From: Stromatinia cepivora
Lineage: Eukaryota; Ascomycota; Leotiomycetes; Helotiales; Sclerotiniaceae
NCBI GenBank assembly: GCA_014898415.1
Contig: RCTD01000025.1
Coordinates: 806,001-870,000 of the forward strand
Direction: 5' to 3'
Length of the DNA: 64,000 nt
Notes under the pieces: model-generated
Seen by the model: the letters and a program-made list of their open reading frames with translations, nothing else
Told to the model about the DNA's origin: nothing
Database searches by the model: none
Translations under genes and position numbers: made by a program
In this document: positions 9,399 to 22,632 of the stretch, piece after piece
How the letters are laid out: each line of letters starts with the position of its first letter
Position numbering within the stretch: position 1 is the stretch's first letter

Positions 9399-10399
9399 AC
9401 TTTTTGAGTTTTTTGAATGGATTAAATAAAATTTTGAAAATATAAATAAACAATTCAAATATAAATTTAAAAATATCAAAAAAAAAATGATATTTTTGAT
9501 TGAAAATCTCGAAAAAAATATAAACAAATTATATTTTCATATAATTTTCGATAAACTATAATCCGAATTTGAATTTTTGAAATAGAATAAACAATTTTTA
9601 ATTAAACGAAAATAATCTATTTTTAATTTTTTTGGATTATTAATAATATTAATCCTTTATAATAAGTTAAAAAAGATAATAAAATTGATACTTTAAAATT
9701 GTAAATAAATATATTATTATGATAATACTTTATTATTTGAAGATCTGATAATAATGATTGGCTTTTAAATCTCGAAATTGAAGATTCGAAAAATAATTAT
9801 AAAAAAGAAGGAAAAATGAATAGAAGTAAAAATAAAGATTATATTGAGAAATATAATTCTAAAAAGAATCGAAAATAAATAATAATAGATATAAATAGAA
9901 AGAAATAAAGGAATAATAAAAAAAAAGTAATTTTTGGGATATAGATTGTGGTTTAGAAGATGATTTGGATAGTTTCAATAAGAATAGAAAAGAAAAGGGT
10001 TTGGATAATTGAAGGGATATTTAATCGATTTATATATTGAATTACAATTATAGATATTAAATATACTTTTATAAATAATGAATAAAATACAATTGTATAT
10101 AAAAGCTAAAATATATATTTAATATTATCAAAATATCTCTGAAAAACCTTATTCTTCTATCTTTCCTTCAAATTATTAAATAATATTCTATTCAAAGAAA
10201 TTAAAATTATAACGAATTTAATCTTTTTTAAACTTATTAATTGGCTATATTCGAACCTTATTTTTTTGAATATATTTTAATACGAATAATAGTTTCAGAA
10301 TATATTCGTTTAAAATCATTGAAATTCAAAATCCTATATCTTTCGGATTCTCTTTTAACGAAATCCGATATTATAGAAATAATATTCAAACATTATATA

Positions 10400-13300
10400 A
10401 ACAAATCTTCATTTGTACTATTCAAATAAGAATTCAGAAAATCTATAACCTTAAAGAATCTAATCAACAATTTTTTATAATAATATATCATTCCAAATAA
10501 TAAACAAAATATAAGAATTATCAAAATATAAATAGTTCCTGATATTATAAATATAATATTATTTGGTTATAACTTATATATTATAATCTTTATATCTAAT
10601 AATAAACATTATATTATTCTTGATTAATCAAAATCTAATCAAATCTCCTTCTACCTTTTCTGATTCAAATATCCAATTTCTATAATTAATCATAATTTGA
10701 AATCGTCTAGATTCTTTTATATTAAAATAACAATTATATAATCCATATTATCCATATACCATCCTGAAATCAAACTTAACGAAATATAAATTATAAAATT
10801 TAAACAATCTGTAATGTTTATATTGGATTCCATCACTTTCTTTTCTGATCTCCAGAAATTCGAGCCCAAAAGAGTTTTTAAAATAACCAACAATCCCAAA
10901 TCTTTTTTGAATCGGAAAATTTAGTTTCTTAAATAATTTTTGAGTAAAGTAATTTTTTATATTGAATTATATATAATTTTCGATATCGAAATCGATTTTG
11001 TATTGATGAATATTTATAGATTTCGATATTTTGGCTTGAATATATAATAAACCTTTTTTTGTTTGTATAAGAATTAATTTATTACATTCTGTATATATAT
11101 GAGTATTATATATATTTATATTATATATTAATTTATTAATGTTTTTCTTTTATTTTTATATATATTTTGGTGTATATTTGTATGGGGTTTTGTGGGGTAT
11201 GAATTCTTCTAAAGAATTATATAGAAGGGTAAATTGTATATAATTCATTATAGATAGGAATTCTGATTAATTATTTTGATAATAATTAATAAATAATTTT
11301 AATTGTTGTTGAAGATATTGATTATAGATTTTAGTTTGATTATTGATTTGGGGATAATAAATAATGGATATTTTGACATTGGTTTTTAGGATTTAACTGA
11401 ATTCTTTTTAAAATTGTAATATAAATTAGGGGCTATAATTTGATATTATAATTTGATATTATAATTTGATATTATAATTTGATATTATAATTTGATATTA
11501 TAATTTGATATTATAATTTGATATTATAATTTGATATTATAATTTGATATTATAATTTGATATTATAATTTGATATTATAATTTGATATTATAATTTGAT
11601 ATTATAATTTGATATTATAATTTGATATTATAATTTGATATTATAATTTGATATTATAATTTGATATTATAATTTGATATTATAATTTGATATTATAATT
11701 TGATATTATAATTTGATATTATAATTTGATATTATAATTTTAAAGGGATTATAATATTGATATATATAATAGAAATATAATTATATTTGAATTTGAATAT
11801 TGATTAATTTGTAATAAGATATAAAGATAATTTGTTTTATTAATCGATTAATAATGATTGGAATATTGTTATATTTGTATTTATTTTTATTAAAATTATA
11901 ATAATTTATAATGATATATTGTTATATTCGAATAGGAATCAGAAATGGATATAATAAATTAGGGATACGATTATATAGAATAGAATTGTATTTATAGATG
12001 TAATAATTATATATATATTTGGTTATAGTATTGTATATTTTAGATTAATAATATTGTTGAAATAATAAGAAATAGGTTTTGTTTATATCAGGATGAATAA
12101 TGAAAATAGAATTATGGATTTTGTGAATTAAGTATATTCGAAAATTATTGATATTAGGTATTATTAAAAGGTTATTTTGAAATAATATATATTTATAATC
12201 TTTAATAATTTGTATTCGGAGTGTTAATAAGTTATTTGTAATTTTATTTGTTTTGATAATATAATTAATTAGATTGAATTAAGGAGTGATTTTATTCAAA
12301 TTGATATTAGTAATTATTGTTTTGTTTGGATAATATTTTTGTAAGGTTTTTTTTATGATTTTCATATTAATTTGGTTGTCTTTGATAAGTTATTGAAAAT
12401 AATTCTTTTTTTTGATATAGTTTTAGAAATTCAATTTGTTAGTTTGATAGGTTAAAATATTGGTGAAAGAATTATTCTTTTTTAGGATAATATATAATAA
12501 TGAAGTTATAATCGATTAATATTTTTATTTAATAGGTTTATCAAGTATTAAGAGTTTTAATAGTTATAAAATATTCGAGGGTTTTGTAGTTAGTATAAAT
12601 TTTGATTTTATATAATGAATTGATGAATTCTGTTTTTTAATAATTAAGAGATCGAATGATTAATAATATTTTTTTGTTATGAATTTTGTAATTCAGTTTA
12701 ATAATAATTATAGTTTTAAAGAAATAAATTATAAGTAATTAATCTTTATTATACTTTTGTAATAATATATTAGTAATTATTTTATCAAAAGTATTTGTTT
12801 CGAGTATATAAGGGAATTGATGATTATAATATTGTAGAAATAGAATGGAGATGAGTGTTTTCTTTAAAATATTGAATATATTTTGATATATTTTGTTGAA
12901 TATAAATTTAATATTTGTTTTGATGAGTTTATTGAAAGGTTTTATTATTATATTATAATCTTTAATAAATTATTAATAAAAATTATAAAAATTAAGGAAT
13001 AATTAGATCTTTTTTATTATTATTAGAAAAGTTCAATTTTTAATAATTTTAATCTTTTTAGGATTTATTTTTATTTTTTAATAGAGATAATAAAGTTTAA
13101 ATATTTGGTATATATAATATTGAATTTATATTTTTTGAGATTTATTTATAGATTAATAGTTTTTAATTATTCGAAAATTAATTTGATATGAATTTGATAT
13201 TCTTTTTTGTTTTTGGAATAGATTAGAATATTGTCGAAGTATATTATATAAAAAACATTTAAATAATCGAATAGAATATTATTTATATAATATTAATAGA

Positions 13301-15100
13301 TTATAGAATTATTTGTTAATCTGAATAATACAATTTTGTATTTATATAATTTATATTGGATTCGAAAAATAGTATATTTTTCCGAAATAGGATCTATTTT
13401 TATATAATGAAAAGTTTAATAAATATCGAATTTAATAAAAATCTGAATATTGGAAAATCGAAAAAGTGTTTCATTGATTGAAGAGAAGGGATATTGATTT
13501 TTATATATTAAAGAGTTTAATAATTTGAAGTTTATATAGAACTTTAAATTATCATTAGATTTTCTAATAAATAAAACAGATATAATATAAGGGGTTTGAT
13601 TAAATTCAATAAAATCTTTGTTAAGATTATTTATAATATATTTTTTGATGATTTTCAATTGTTTTAAAGATACTTTATAAAACAGATTATAATATAAGGT
13701 TTTTTTTCTTTATTTTTCAATATGATTTTATAATTATAAAATCGATTAAAAGATAAGATATTTGATTTATGTTTAAAAAAAGTTTGATGGTATTATTGAT
13801 ATTTAGATAATATTTCAGGTTTTGAATCGATTTCGGTTAGTATCTGATCGAGTTTCTTTTGAATTTTTGTATTCTTGAATTCGATTAAAATAATCAATAT
13901 TCTTTTTTCTGTATATTGTTTGTTTTATTGAAAATTTATTATATTATCAAATTTTTTCAAAGTAATGATAAAAAGTTCAATTTGTTTATTTTTTTTGTAT
14001 TCTAATTGGAATTTATTGGATTTGAATATATATAGATTGAGGACTTCAGATAATATACAAAGGAGGTATTTGTAAATCTGTAATAATAATATAATTGATC
14101 GAAAAGAAAATGAATTAAATTTGATAGAAATCAAGGTTTTTTCTTTTTCAATAAAAATCTATATTATATTTATATTTGAAAGTTTTTATTATATATTATC
14201 AATTATAATTGATCTATTCAATTATAAGTCTTTTCGATTTCAATATTCTTTGAATTGATTATTTCATCGATTAATATTTTATTGGATTAATCAATCGATT
14301 TTCTGTTTCTAAAGAGATGATTGAATAATAAGGAGATTGTTCAAATAAAAGATAGTATAGAATTTCTTTTTAGATTATTCGAGATATCGATTAAAATAAT
14401 TAAACTTTATTCGAATCTTTAATAACCAAAATCTATCTAAAATAATATTATAACTCTTTAATTCAATAATAAAGAAAAGGATAAAAGATTATTTATAATT
14501 ATTGATTATTAAATTAAGGAATATAAAATAGGTAATAATATGGCCTTATATATTATTATATCTTTTGATTTTAATTGAAATTTCAAATAATATAATTCTT
14601 GATTTAAATATAGGAAATAAACAAATAAAAAGTATAATATTGATAAAAACAAATTCATTTATTTTAAAATCAATGAATACTTTTAATCAATAAATATAAT
14701 TATTCTTCGAAAGATTATAAGGAAAAATGAATATCTCTTCTTTTACAAATTTTATTAGATTAAGAAATTTTATATTTTGTATAGCATTTAGAATAGAAAC
14801 AAAATCTAAATATTTAGTTTTAAACGCTTTTCTTTTTTTTAAATAAATATCCCATATAACTTCAATTGTAATTTCTAGACTGAAATCTTTTTTAGTATCC
14901 CAATATTCTTTAAATTCTTTTGTTTCTTTTTATATTATTTCGATTTTATTGAGATTATTAATATAAAGTATCGATATATATATATTATTTTAAAGGAAGA
15001 AAAAGATAATAAATATTTAAAATTCGAATAATTATTAAGTATAATGAAACTTGTATATCCGAAGGGGGTATTCCGGAGTAGAAATAGTTTCGGAAATATA
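10400..15100 (-). mobile_element. Ty3/gypsy retrotransposon remnant, minus strand
   Basis: Reading the minus strand from high to low coordinates, degraded but ordered domains appear. A gag-like segment lies at about 14935-14710 (KTKYLDFVSILNAIQNIKFL) and a protease/linker region at 14134-13925. Reverse transcriptase lies at about 13660-13190, including LFIRKSNDNLKFYINF, IFIKFDIY and IIYFDNILIYSKNKKE, the last matching the YxDD box with the second D changed. The RNase H connection is at about 13150-12900. The integrase zinc-binding region and core are at about 12160-11750 and 11430-11180 (KLFINYYQNN, HKTPYKYTPK), split by a 13-bp tandem array. A possible chromodomain lies near 10780-10620. I could not identify its LTRs; limits are approximate. 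Stops are too frequent for any function. Confidence 0.8.
11434..11740. repeat. 13-bp tandem array, about 23.6 near-perfect copies
   Basis: The unit TTGATATTATAAT is repeated head to tail for 307 bp with no substitutions that I can see, although everything around it is heavily mutated. Unique flanks on both sides carry integrase similarity of the minus-strand gypsy element, so the array lies within that former coding sequence, just after the II-S-D stretch of the catalytic core. Confidence 0.95.
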
Positions 15101-15500
15101 GAGATTCTAAAATTGGAATTGTTAGAATTCCGAAAGGATTATAAAAGAATTATAATAATTGTTGATTTGCAAATAATTGCAAAAGTATTTTATTCAATAT
15201 AATATTGGTTTCGTTTTTGTAATAAAATTTCATTTTGATTTATTCTAATAAATATATTTATAAGTTTTTTTATAGTTTTACAATCTTTAATAAATATTAT
15301 TATTATTTGCAAATTTTTTTTTGGAAATCTTTTATTCGAAATCCTTAAATAGAATTTTATCATCAATGATTTTCGTTTAAATAATAAATAATCTGAATTT
15401 TCTATATTATTCTAGAAAGTTGCTATATCGAATTATATTGAATATGATCTACATTTCATATTGAAAATAAGTATTATCGATTTGAATCAGATTCCGATAA

Positions 15501-15791
15501 TGTTATGGTTGTTAGAAGGATATTGCTAGTAAAGCTAGGAAACTCTATAAGGAAGTGGTTTTATTGTTAGAAGTAAATATACAATCAATAGTATATTATT
15601 ATTCGATTAAAAAACTCTGTAAAATCTTTATATTTATTAAATTCTAATATATAATTGATGATTTGTTATTGTTTTGATATTATTTTTTATTGGATTTAAA
15701 AGAAGAAGGTTTTTCTAAATAGAAAAGAATAATGAAAAGTTTTATAGTTGTTTTAGGATTAATTAATTTTTTGTTATTTATGATTTTGATA
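15501..15791 (+). repeat. 5' LTR of the chromovirus
   Basis: A 291-bp copy beginning TGTTATGG and ending TTTTGATA. It aligns without gaps over its full length to the copy at 22633-22923, with all differences I noted being A/G or C/T. The likely original ends are TGTTAC...TGACA. No target-site duplication was recognised. Confidence 0.85.
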
Positions 15792-17819
15792 ATTCTTTTT
15801 ATTTTATTTTTAAGAGTAATTTATTAATTAATTATAATGAAAATAAGAAACATTCCAGATTCATCGATTAGTTCAAATACCTTTCAAATTCGAGGGGAAA
15901 ATGTATCAAGGATTTAGAATGATAACGAAGATAAAATATCGGTATCAAATCGTTAATTTATTATATAGTTTAAAGTAGAATTAATATAAAAGTTTGAAAA
16001 TATATAAAAAAAATTCGAAATCTTCAAATCGGAAAATCAATAACAGATCGAAGAGATTTTTGTTTGTTTTATATAAAAAAAATTAGTTTATTAATAATAA
16101 TTATTAATAATAGAAAAGTAGTATTTAATTCTATTTCAATTTTTTAAGAAAGATTTCTGAAATTTCAAAAACTTTTATTTTATAAAAATTCTATTATTAT
16201 AAAAGTAAAGAATTTTTTCTTTCAAATTGAATTTATATTTTGGAATAATAATAGATATTATTTTTTGATAGATCAAAAGAAAATAGATTATATTATTCAA
16301 TATTTCCAAAAACAATTTTTTGTGATTTGATATTGATATAAAAATGGAATAATAGATTTTAATATATTATGGAAAGAATTTAGAAAATATATATATAATA
16401 TGATATTAGATAAAGATAATTATTAATATTTGGTTATATAATAAATAATTTATATCAAATAATAATCTATATAAAATATAAATAGTTTTATAGTATATTT
16501 CGATAGTTTAGAGGAAAAGATTGAATTGAAAATAAAGAGTATTTGGAAAAAATGTTTTCTAATAGATTTATTTTTTTATATTATAAAAAGAATTTCGGAA
16601 TTATTTTAATAATCAGAAAATAGAAACGAATTGATCAAGTAAGTATATTGTTTAAAGAATATAAATAAAATATATTGTATAATAAATCTCTTCGATATAT
16701 CTTGTAATCGAAAATAAAGTAATTCTTTTATATAATTAAATTATCTTTTCAATCTTTTTCAAAATAGATAATCTTAGAAGTAAAATAATTCATTGTTGAT
16801 TATTGATATATAATTATAGTTTTAATACTTCAAATCTTTTTTTTATAGAAAAAAAAGATAAAGGAATTTTGAAGGAAAATTATTGAGAATGGGAATTGTA
16901 GTGTTATTATTATTAATAATCAAATTATTATTTAAAAAGGTATATTAATTTATATATTTATCGATAATGTAAAAGTAATTATTTTGTTTATAATTATTCT
17001 ATATGTTCTTTATAAGATAATAATTAGGGAAATATTGTAATTCAGTTGTAATTTTAATTGTTTTGGTGATTCTGAGTTTTCAATAAGAGGGATGTATTAT
17101 TTTAATTATTAAAGCAAATTTTAAGATCGATAAGATTTCGATAAAGATGTATTATTTTATTGATTTTGGAATGTAAATTAATATTATTTAATAAAACAAA
17201 TGTATTGAATAGGATTAGATTTTTAATTTTGATAAAGGTATTTTATTAATATTAGTTAATAGGATTAGTATATTTTTCTATAGTAATTATTGGTTTGTTA
17301 TTGAAATAGTAGATGAATATAAGGAAAAAAGGATATATGTTCATTAATTCATTATTATTATTTTGGATTTATTAAGGATTGATATTATTTTAGGGCTATT
17401 TTAGTTTTAAATAGTAAATCTAGATATCGATTGATAATCAATTTTGTTTTGTTTTAGATCTGTATTATAAGATTTCGAAATAATAATGATTAAGGAATTA
17501 TATAAAGAAATAAAGGTTGAGATCAAAATCTATATATTATTATTTGAAATTTAATTAATTATAAAAGTATTATTAAATTCTAGGAGTATTCTTATATTAT
17601 TATTTTTGTAAATATCTTTTAAATATAAAGAGTATAAAAAAGCTTTTTTTGAAAACGAAAGTAGTATATTTCCCAATTATTATTTGATGAAATATTATAT
17701 TAATTTTAAATCTGGATTAATTCTTTTTGGGGGATCAATATATTTTTTTTTGAAAGAGGAATTAACAATTCTATAAGAATATTTTGAAGAATATTAAAAG
17801 AAAGATTGGATTCATTGTT

Positions 17820-18390
17820 CAATTAATTTTGTTAGAATTTCGATTATATTTATTTCAAAGAAAGAAGGTGGTTATTAGTTATATATCGATTATTGTAGCT
17901 TCAATTGGATTACAAAAAAGGATTGTATTTTTTTATTCTTAATTGATGAATTATTGGATCGTTTAAGGTAAAGGGTTTTTTTTTATAAAACTTGATCTTA
18001 AAGATATATATTATCGAATATATATATAGGAAAACAATAAATGAAAAATGATATTTTATATCTATTATAAACAATTCGAATATTTAATTATATTTTTCGG
18101 TTTGATTAATATCTTTATTATCTTTCAGATATATATCAATCAAATATTTGTTGATTTTGTAGATAGTATTTGTATTATATATTTAGATGATATTTTTATT
18201 TATTTTAAAAATAAGAAAATTTATATTATTGATATTTGTAAAGTTTTCGTTAGATTGTTTAAATATAAGTTTTATATTAAATTAAAGAAATATATATTTT
18301 ATATATATGAAATCGAATTTTTAGGTTTTATTGTATCAGGGAAAAGTATTATTATAGAATCGAATAAAATTCAAATCATTATCGAATAAT
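17820..18390 (+). pseudogene. reverse transcriptase remnant of the chromovirus
   Basis: Best preserved part of the element: 113 codons are open from 18048 to 18389. Visible RT blocks are LKDIYYRI upstream, then FEYLIIFFGLINIFIIFQ, YLDDIFIYF (catalytic YxDD box intact) and EFLGFIVSGKSII. Upstream stops at former Gln/Trp codons break it. Ty3/gypsy RT is placed by the order RT - RNase H - integrase. Confidence 0.85.
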
Positions 18391-19696
18391 CAGTGTCGAT
18401 ATTTTTTTGTGAAGTTCAAGTTTTTTTAAGCTTTGTAAATTTCTATTGATGATTTATTATAGTTTATTTGCGAATTATTTATAATGTAATAAATCTGTTA
18501 TAAAGTATCAAAAAGGGAAAAGTTGTATTAGAATTCAAATGAATAAAAAAGATTTAAAATACTTTTGATAATTTAAAAGATGCTTTTACTATAATGTTAA
18601 TACTCTAATATTTCGATTTAATATTCTGAATTTTAATCGAAATCGATGTTTCTGGGTTTGTATTAGGATATATATTTTTTTAATTGTTTTTCGATAATAT
18701 AAACGATTTTATTATTTTTTGATGATATTTTGTTGTCTTTTATTTGTAAAAGTTCAATTTAGTAGAATAAAGGTATTTCATTTATAATCAGGAATTTTTG
18801 GTTATTTATATAGTTTTTATTTAATAGTGGTATTATATCGCGAATAGTTGATATATTATTGTGATCAAAATGGATTATAATAGTTTTCAATATTTTATAA
18901 AAAAAAAGAATTTAATTGTAAGCAAATATAATAGATCGAAATTCTGATTATCTATAATTTTATAATTATATATAGATCGGGTAAATTAAACTTTATTGAT
19001 GATTTATCGAAATGATTAGATTATACAAAAAATATAAATAATATCAATAAAATATTATCTATATTATAGAATAAATTGAAAAGTATTACAATAATAATTG
19101 TAATTTTCTTTTTCTTGAAAATAGAAATGAAATTTTTGTAGAATATTATAAATCTTTTTCAATAGAAAGGATATAATTTGTTCTTATATAATTCTGGAGA
19201 ATTGTTGGTAGAAATTGATTATAAATAATTGATATTATATCGGATAATTAATGTATTAATTAATAATAAAATAGTATTTGAATTAATATCGAAGTTAATA
19301 AGAAATACTTTGTTATAATTTCAAGAAAATAATGATTTTATAAAGAGTAGAGAGTATTTAAAGCATTAATATAGTTCAATTGGAAATATTATAATTTGGA
19401 AAGTTGATATTAATGGTTTATTTATTTATAATAAATATATCTTTGTATTGTTAGATAAAGTTATAAAGATCGAAATCTTGAAGGTTTATTATAATGATTT
19501 TATAGAAGATTATTAGAATATCAAAAAAATCTAAAAGATTCTAAAAAACAAATATTTTTGATTTAATATAATGAAAGATGTAAAAAGGTATATATGAATA
19601 TATATTATTTATTAATAGATAATTGTGAAATGTTATCAATTTTATAGTGAATTATAAATCCTATTATTTCTTTTTGATTTTTGGAAAAAAGTAATA

Positions 19697-19897
19697 ATGG
19701 ATTTTATTATAAATCTATTTTCTTTAAAGATAGATAAATATATATACAATATTATTTTTATTATTATTGATAGATATACAAAACTTGTTCGATATATTTC
19801 AATCAATAAAATGATAATCTTATTCAAATTAATAAAGATTTTATTTCGATATATTTTTAAGGATTTCGATATACTGAAAAAAATAATTTTAGATTAA
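19697..19897 (+). pseudogene. integrase core remnant of the chromovirus
   Basis: 66 open codons contain DFIINLFSLKIDKYI, FIIIDRYTKLVRYISI and a final KIILD. These match the retroviral-type integrase core, with the first Asp in DFI and the second in the ILD/SDRG position. Degraded similarity continues to about 20500. The RT-RH-IN order supports Ty3/gypsy. Confidence 0.8.
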
Positions 19898-20544
19898 GGA
19901 TTATAATTCATAAACAAATTTTAGGGGAATTTGTTTTTCTATTTAAAAATATATTGTAAATTATTGATAACGTTTTATTTACAAATTGATGATTAAATAA
20001 AACAACAAGACCAGAATCTAATTCATTATATTATTTGTTATACTAATTGAAAACAAAACAATTGGGTATCGTTATTATTTCTAATAAAATTCATTTATAA
20101 TATAATATAATATAATACAATTAACGAAATATTCTTTAAAACAATATATAGATATTTATCTATATTTAGTTATATCGATGAGGATGCTAATATTAAAGGA
20201 AAAGTATTTATTATATAAGAATATATCGAATCGTTAAATTAGGAAAAAATAAAGCTAATAGAAATTTGAAATAATTTAACAAAGAAAAGATTAAAGAATA
20301 ATAAAAAAAATTTATTCTAGTAATTCTATATCAATAATAAAGTTATATTTAATATTAAGAATATCAAATAATTATAATCCAAAAAGCAATTTTCCGATTG
20401 TTTTATAAATCCTTTTATTATTATTAATAAAAAAATAATAGATAAATATATAAATTAGTATTTCTAATATTATATAAAATATATAATATCTTTTATATCT
20501 TATTACTCGAATTATAATTTGAATACAAAAGTATTATCGATTTT

Positions 20545-20740
20545 CTACCTCCTAAAGAAATCGAAGGATATATGGAATATAAAATCGAAAAAATATTAGT
20601 TTATAAGAAAAAAAAACGAAGAATATAATATCTAATATAATAAAAAGATTATTAATTAATGAAAAATATATAAAAAACTTTACAAAATTTAATATATATC
20701 AAAAAGCATTTGAAGAATTACGAAAAAGAAAATATATTAT
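20545..20740 (+). pseudogene. chromodomain remnant at the end of pol
   Basis: The reading LPPKEIEGYMEYKIEKILVY followed, after stops and a short gap, by KNFTKFNIYQKAFEELRKRK matches the start and end of the chromodomains that close chromovirus polyproteins. In intact chromoviruses this domain directs integration to heterochromatin. Heavily RIP-mutated. Confidence 0.65.
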
Positions 20741-21145
20741 TATTATAACAATAATAAAGAATAAAGAAATGATATTATCAAAATATATTACAAAAATAAA
20801 GGGGATTTATATTCGTATTAGAAAATTAGGATATTTATATTTAAAAACCTTTATATAATCAATTTACCTTAATATATTATTAAAAATATATCACCTTTAT
20901 TTCATTATCAAATATTTATGTTTTTTTTATTCTTTTATTTCCTTTTTCAATAATCCATTTTCATTTATATTATTCGAATTTTTATCAATATTCAATTCTA
21001 TTGATTAATAGAACATTTATTGAATATATTTTTCGGTAATAGAATCCTAATAGAAAATTTGTAGAATTATTATAAAAGTGAATATAAAAAGAGATTTATC
21101 TATACTTTATAATCGAGATTCGAAAGATTTATTAATGTTTAATTA

Positions 21146-21796
21146 TCAATCAATTAAATTCAATTTATTATATTCGTTATATCGATTTAAAAGCTTTTTC
21201 GTCAATTGATTATATTTATTTAGAATAATATTTATATTATTATTATTAGAATTCTTTAAAAAATCGAAACCTTTAATTTGAATTATTGATTTCTTTATTA
21301 TAAATATTATTAATTTTATTAAAGTTATTAATGCTTCTCGATAATTGATTAATGATATTATATTTGCTTTAGGAATTGGATTTAGTTTATTAGAATTTGT
21401 TGATAATAACAATGGTGTATTAATTATTAGAATCTTTTCCTTTTTAAATCTTTTAAAATTTGATGATTTAATATTAAATTATTATAGATCTTTATTATTA
21501 TTATCAAAAAATTCAATTGATTCTAATATTTTTCTTTTGATAGAAAACGATTTAAGAGTTTTCTTGATAGATTTTGTTTTGGTTATTCGAAATATAGTAA
21601 TCTGCAATTTCTTTGTTATTATTTTATTAGTATTTTTAATACTTTTGGTTTTGTCTTTAATTATCTTTTGATATATCGATTTTGTTAATAAAATATAAAC
21701 GGATTTTAATGATTTAGATTGAATCGGGGGAATTTTAAGGATTTCTTCTTCATCTTTTTTATTAATAATATTCTTTAGTTTATTTTTATTTATTGA
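21146..21796 (-). pseudogene. antisense open reading frame inside the chromovirus, unknown
   Basis: On the strand opposite to gag-pol, between chromodomain and 3' LTR, one frame stays open for 217 codons except for a single adjacent TAA TAA (about 21475-21480). It starts after a TAA near 21797 and ends at 21146. Peptides include KKDEEEILKIPPIQSK, KTKSIKKTLKSFSIKRK and NPIPKANIISLINYREA. The product is Lys/Asn/Ile-rich, partly because RIP shifts codons to A/T. No domain is recognised. In DNA where other frames are stopped every few codons, this length suggests a former antisense gene of the element. Confidence 0.45.
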
Positions 21797-22632
21797 TTAT
21801 TAATACAATTATATAATTATTAACAAAAAAAAAACAATAAATTATATTCAATATATTGATAAAGTATCATTACAAATCTATACATATTTCTATCAATCTC
21901 ATCAATTTCTTTATTTATATATTTAATACTAATATAATTTCCTTTATATTATAAAATAACTATATTAAATTATATTTCTTTTATTTGTAAAAAAAAACCT
22001 TTATTCTTTATATAAATTTAATTTACCAATCTTTCAATTTCTTTAATAATATAATCTCTTCAAACAAATCCATTTCGACTATCTATTATTTATAACAAAA
22101 TTGTAATAAATGATTTATCATAAAATTAATATCTTTTAATAACACTATATAAAGTTTCTTTTTTCAAATATATTCTATATATACCAAATCGGATCCTTTT
22201 AGAAAAAAGCATTCCTTATTTATTACTTTTCCTTTAAATAAAGATTTCGTATTATTATAATAAACAATACATTTAATATAACAAAAGTATATTGAATATA
22301 TAAATTATAAAAGTATATAAACCGGATATACTATTAATTCAGAAAAAGATTGAAATATAATAGAAAGAATAATAAAAGTTTTAAAATATAATATTACAAT
22401 TACAATAAAGAAATATAAAAATTTGAAGATGAAATTCCAAAGAGTTTATATAACTTTCAAAAAATAAATTATATATATTTTTATTATTGTTATTATTATT
22501 ATTTATCTTTTTGTTTATTATACAAAAATCATTATATATTACAATTGTTTTATTAATCGACAACTTCTCACAATTACAAATATACTAACAATTCACCGGT
22601 TTCTCGGAAGCGAAATTCTGAAGGGAAAGCTT

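Noticed and set aside
11434..11740. CRISPR-like or satellite centromere array
   Set aside because: No spacers between units, only one short array, and it lies inside an integrase remnant.
21345..21671. 108-codon plus-strand ORF inside the chromovirus
   Set aside because: It is the complement of the longer antisense frame, extremely hydrophobic because of T-rich codons, and has no pol similarity.
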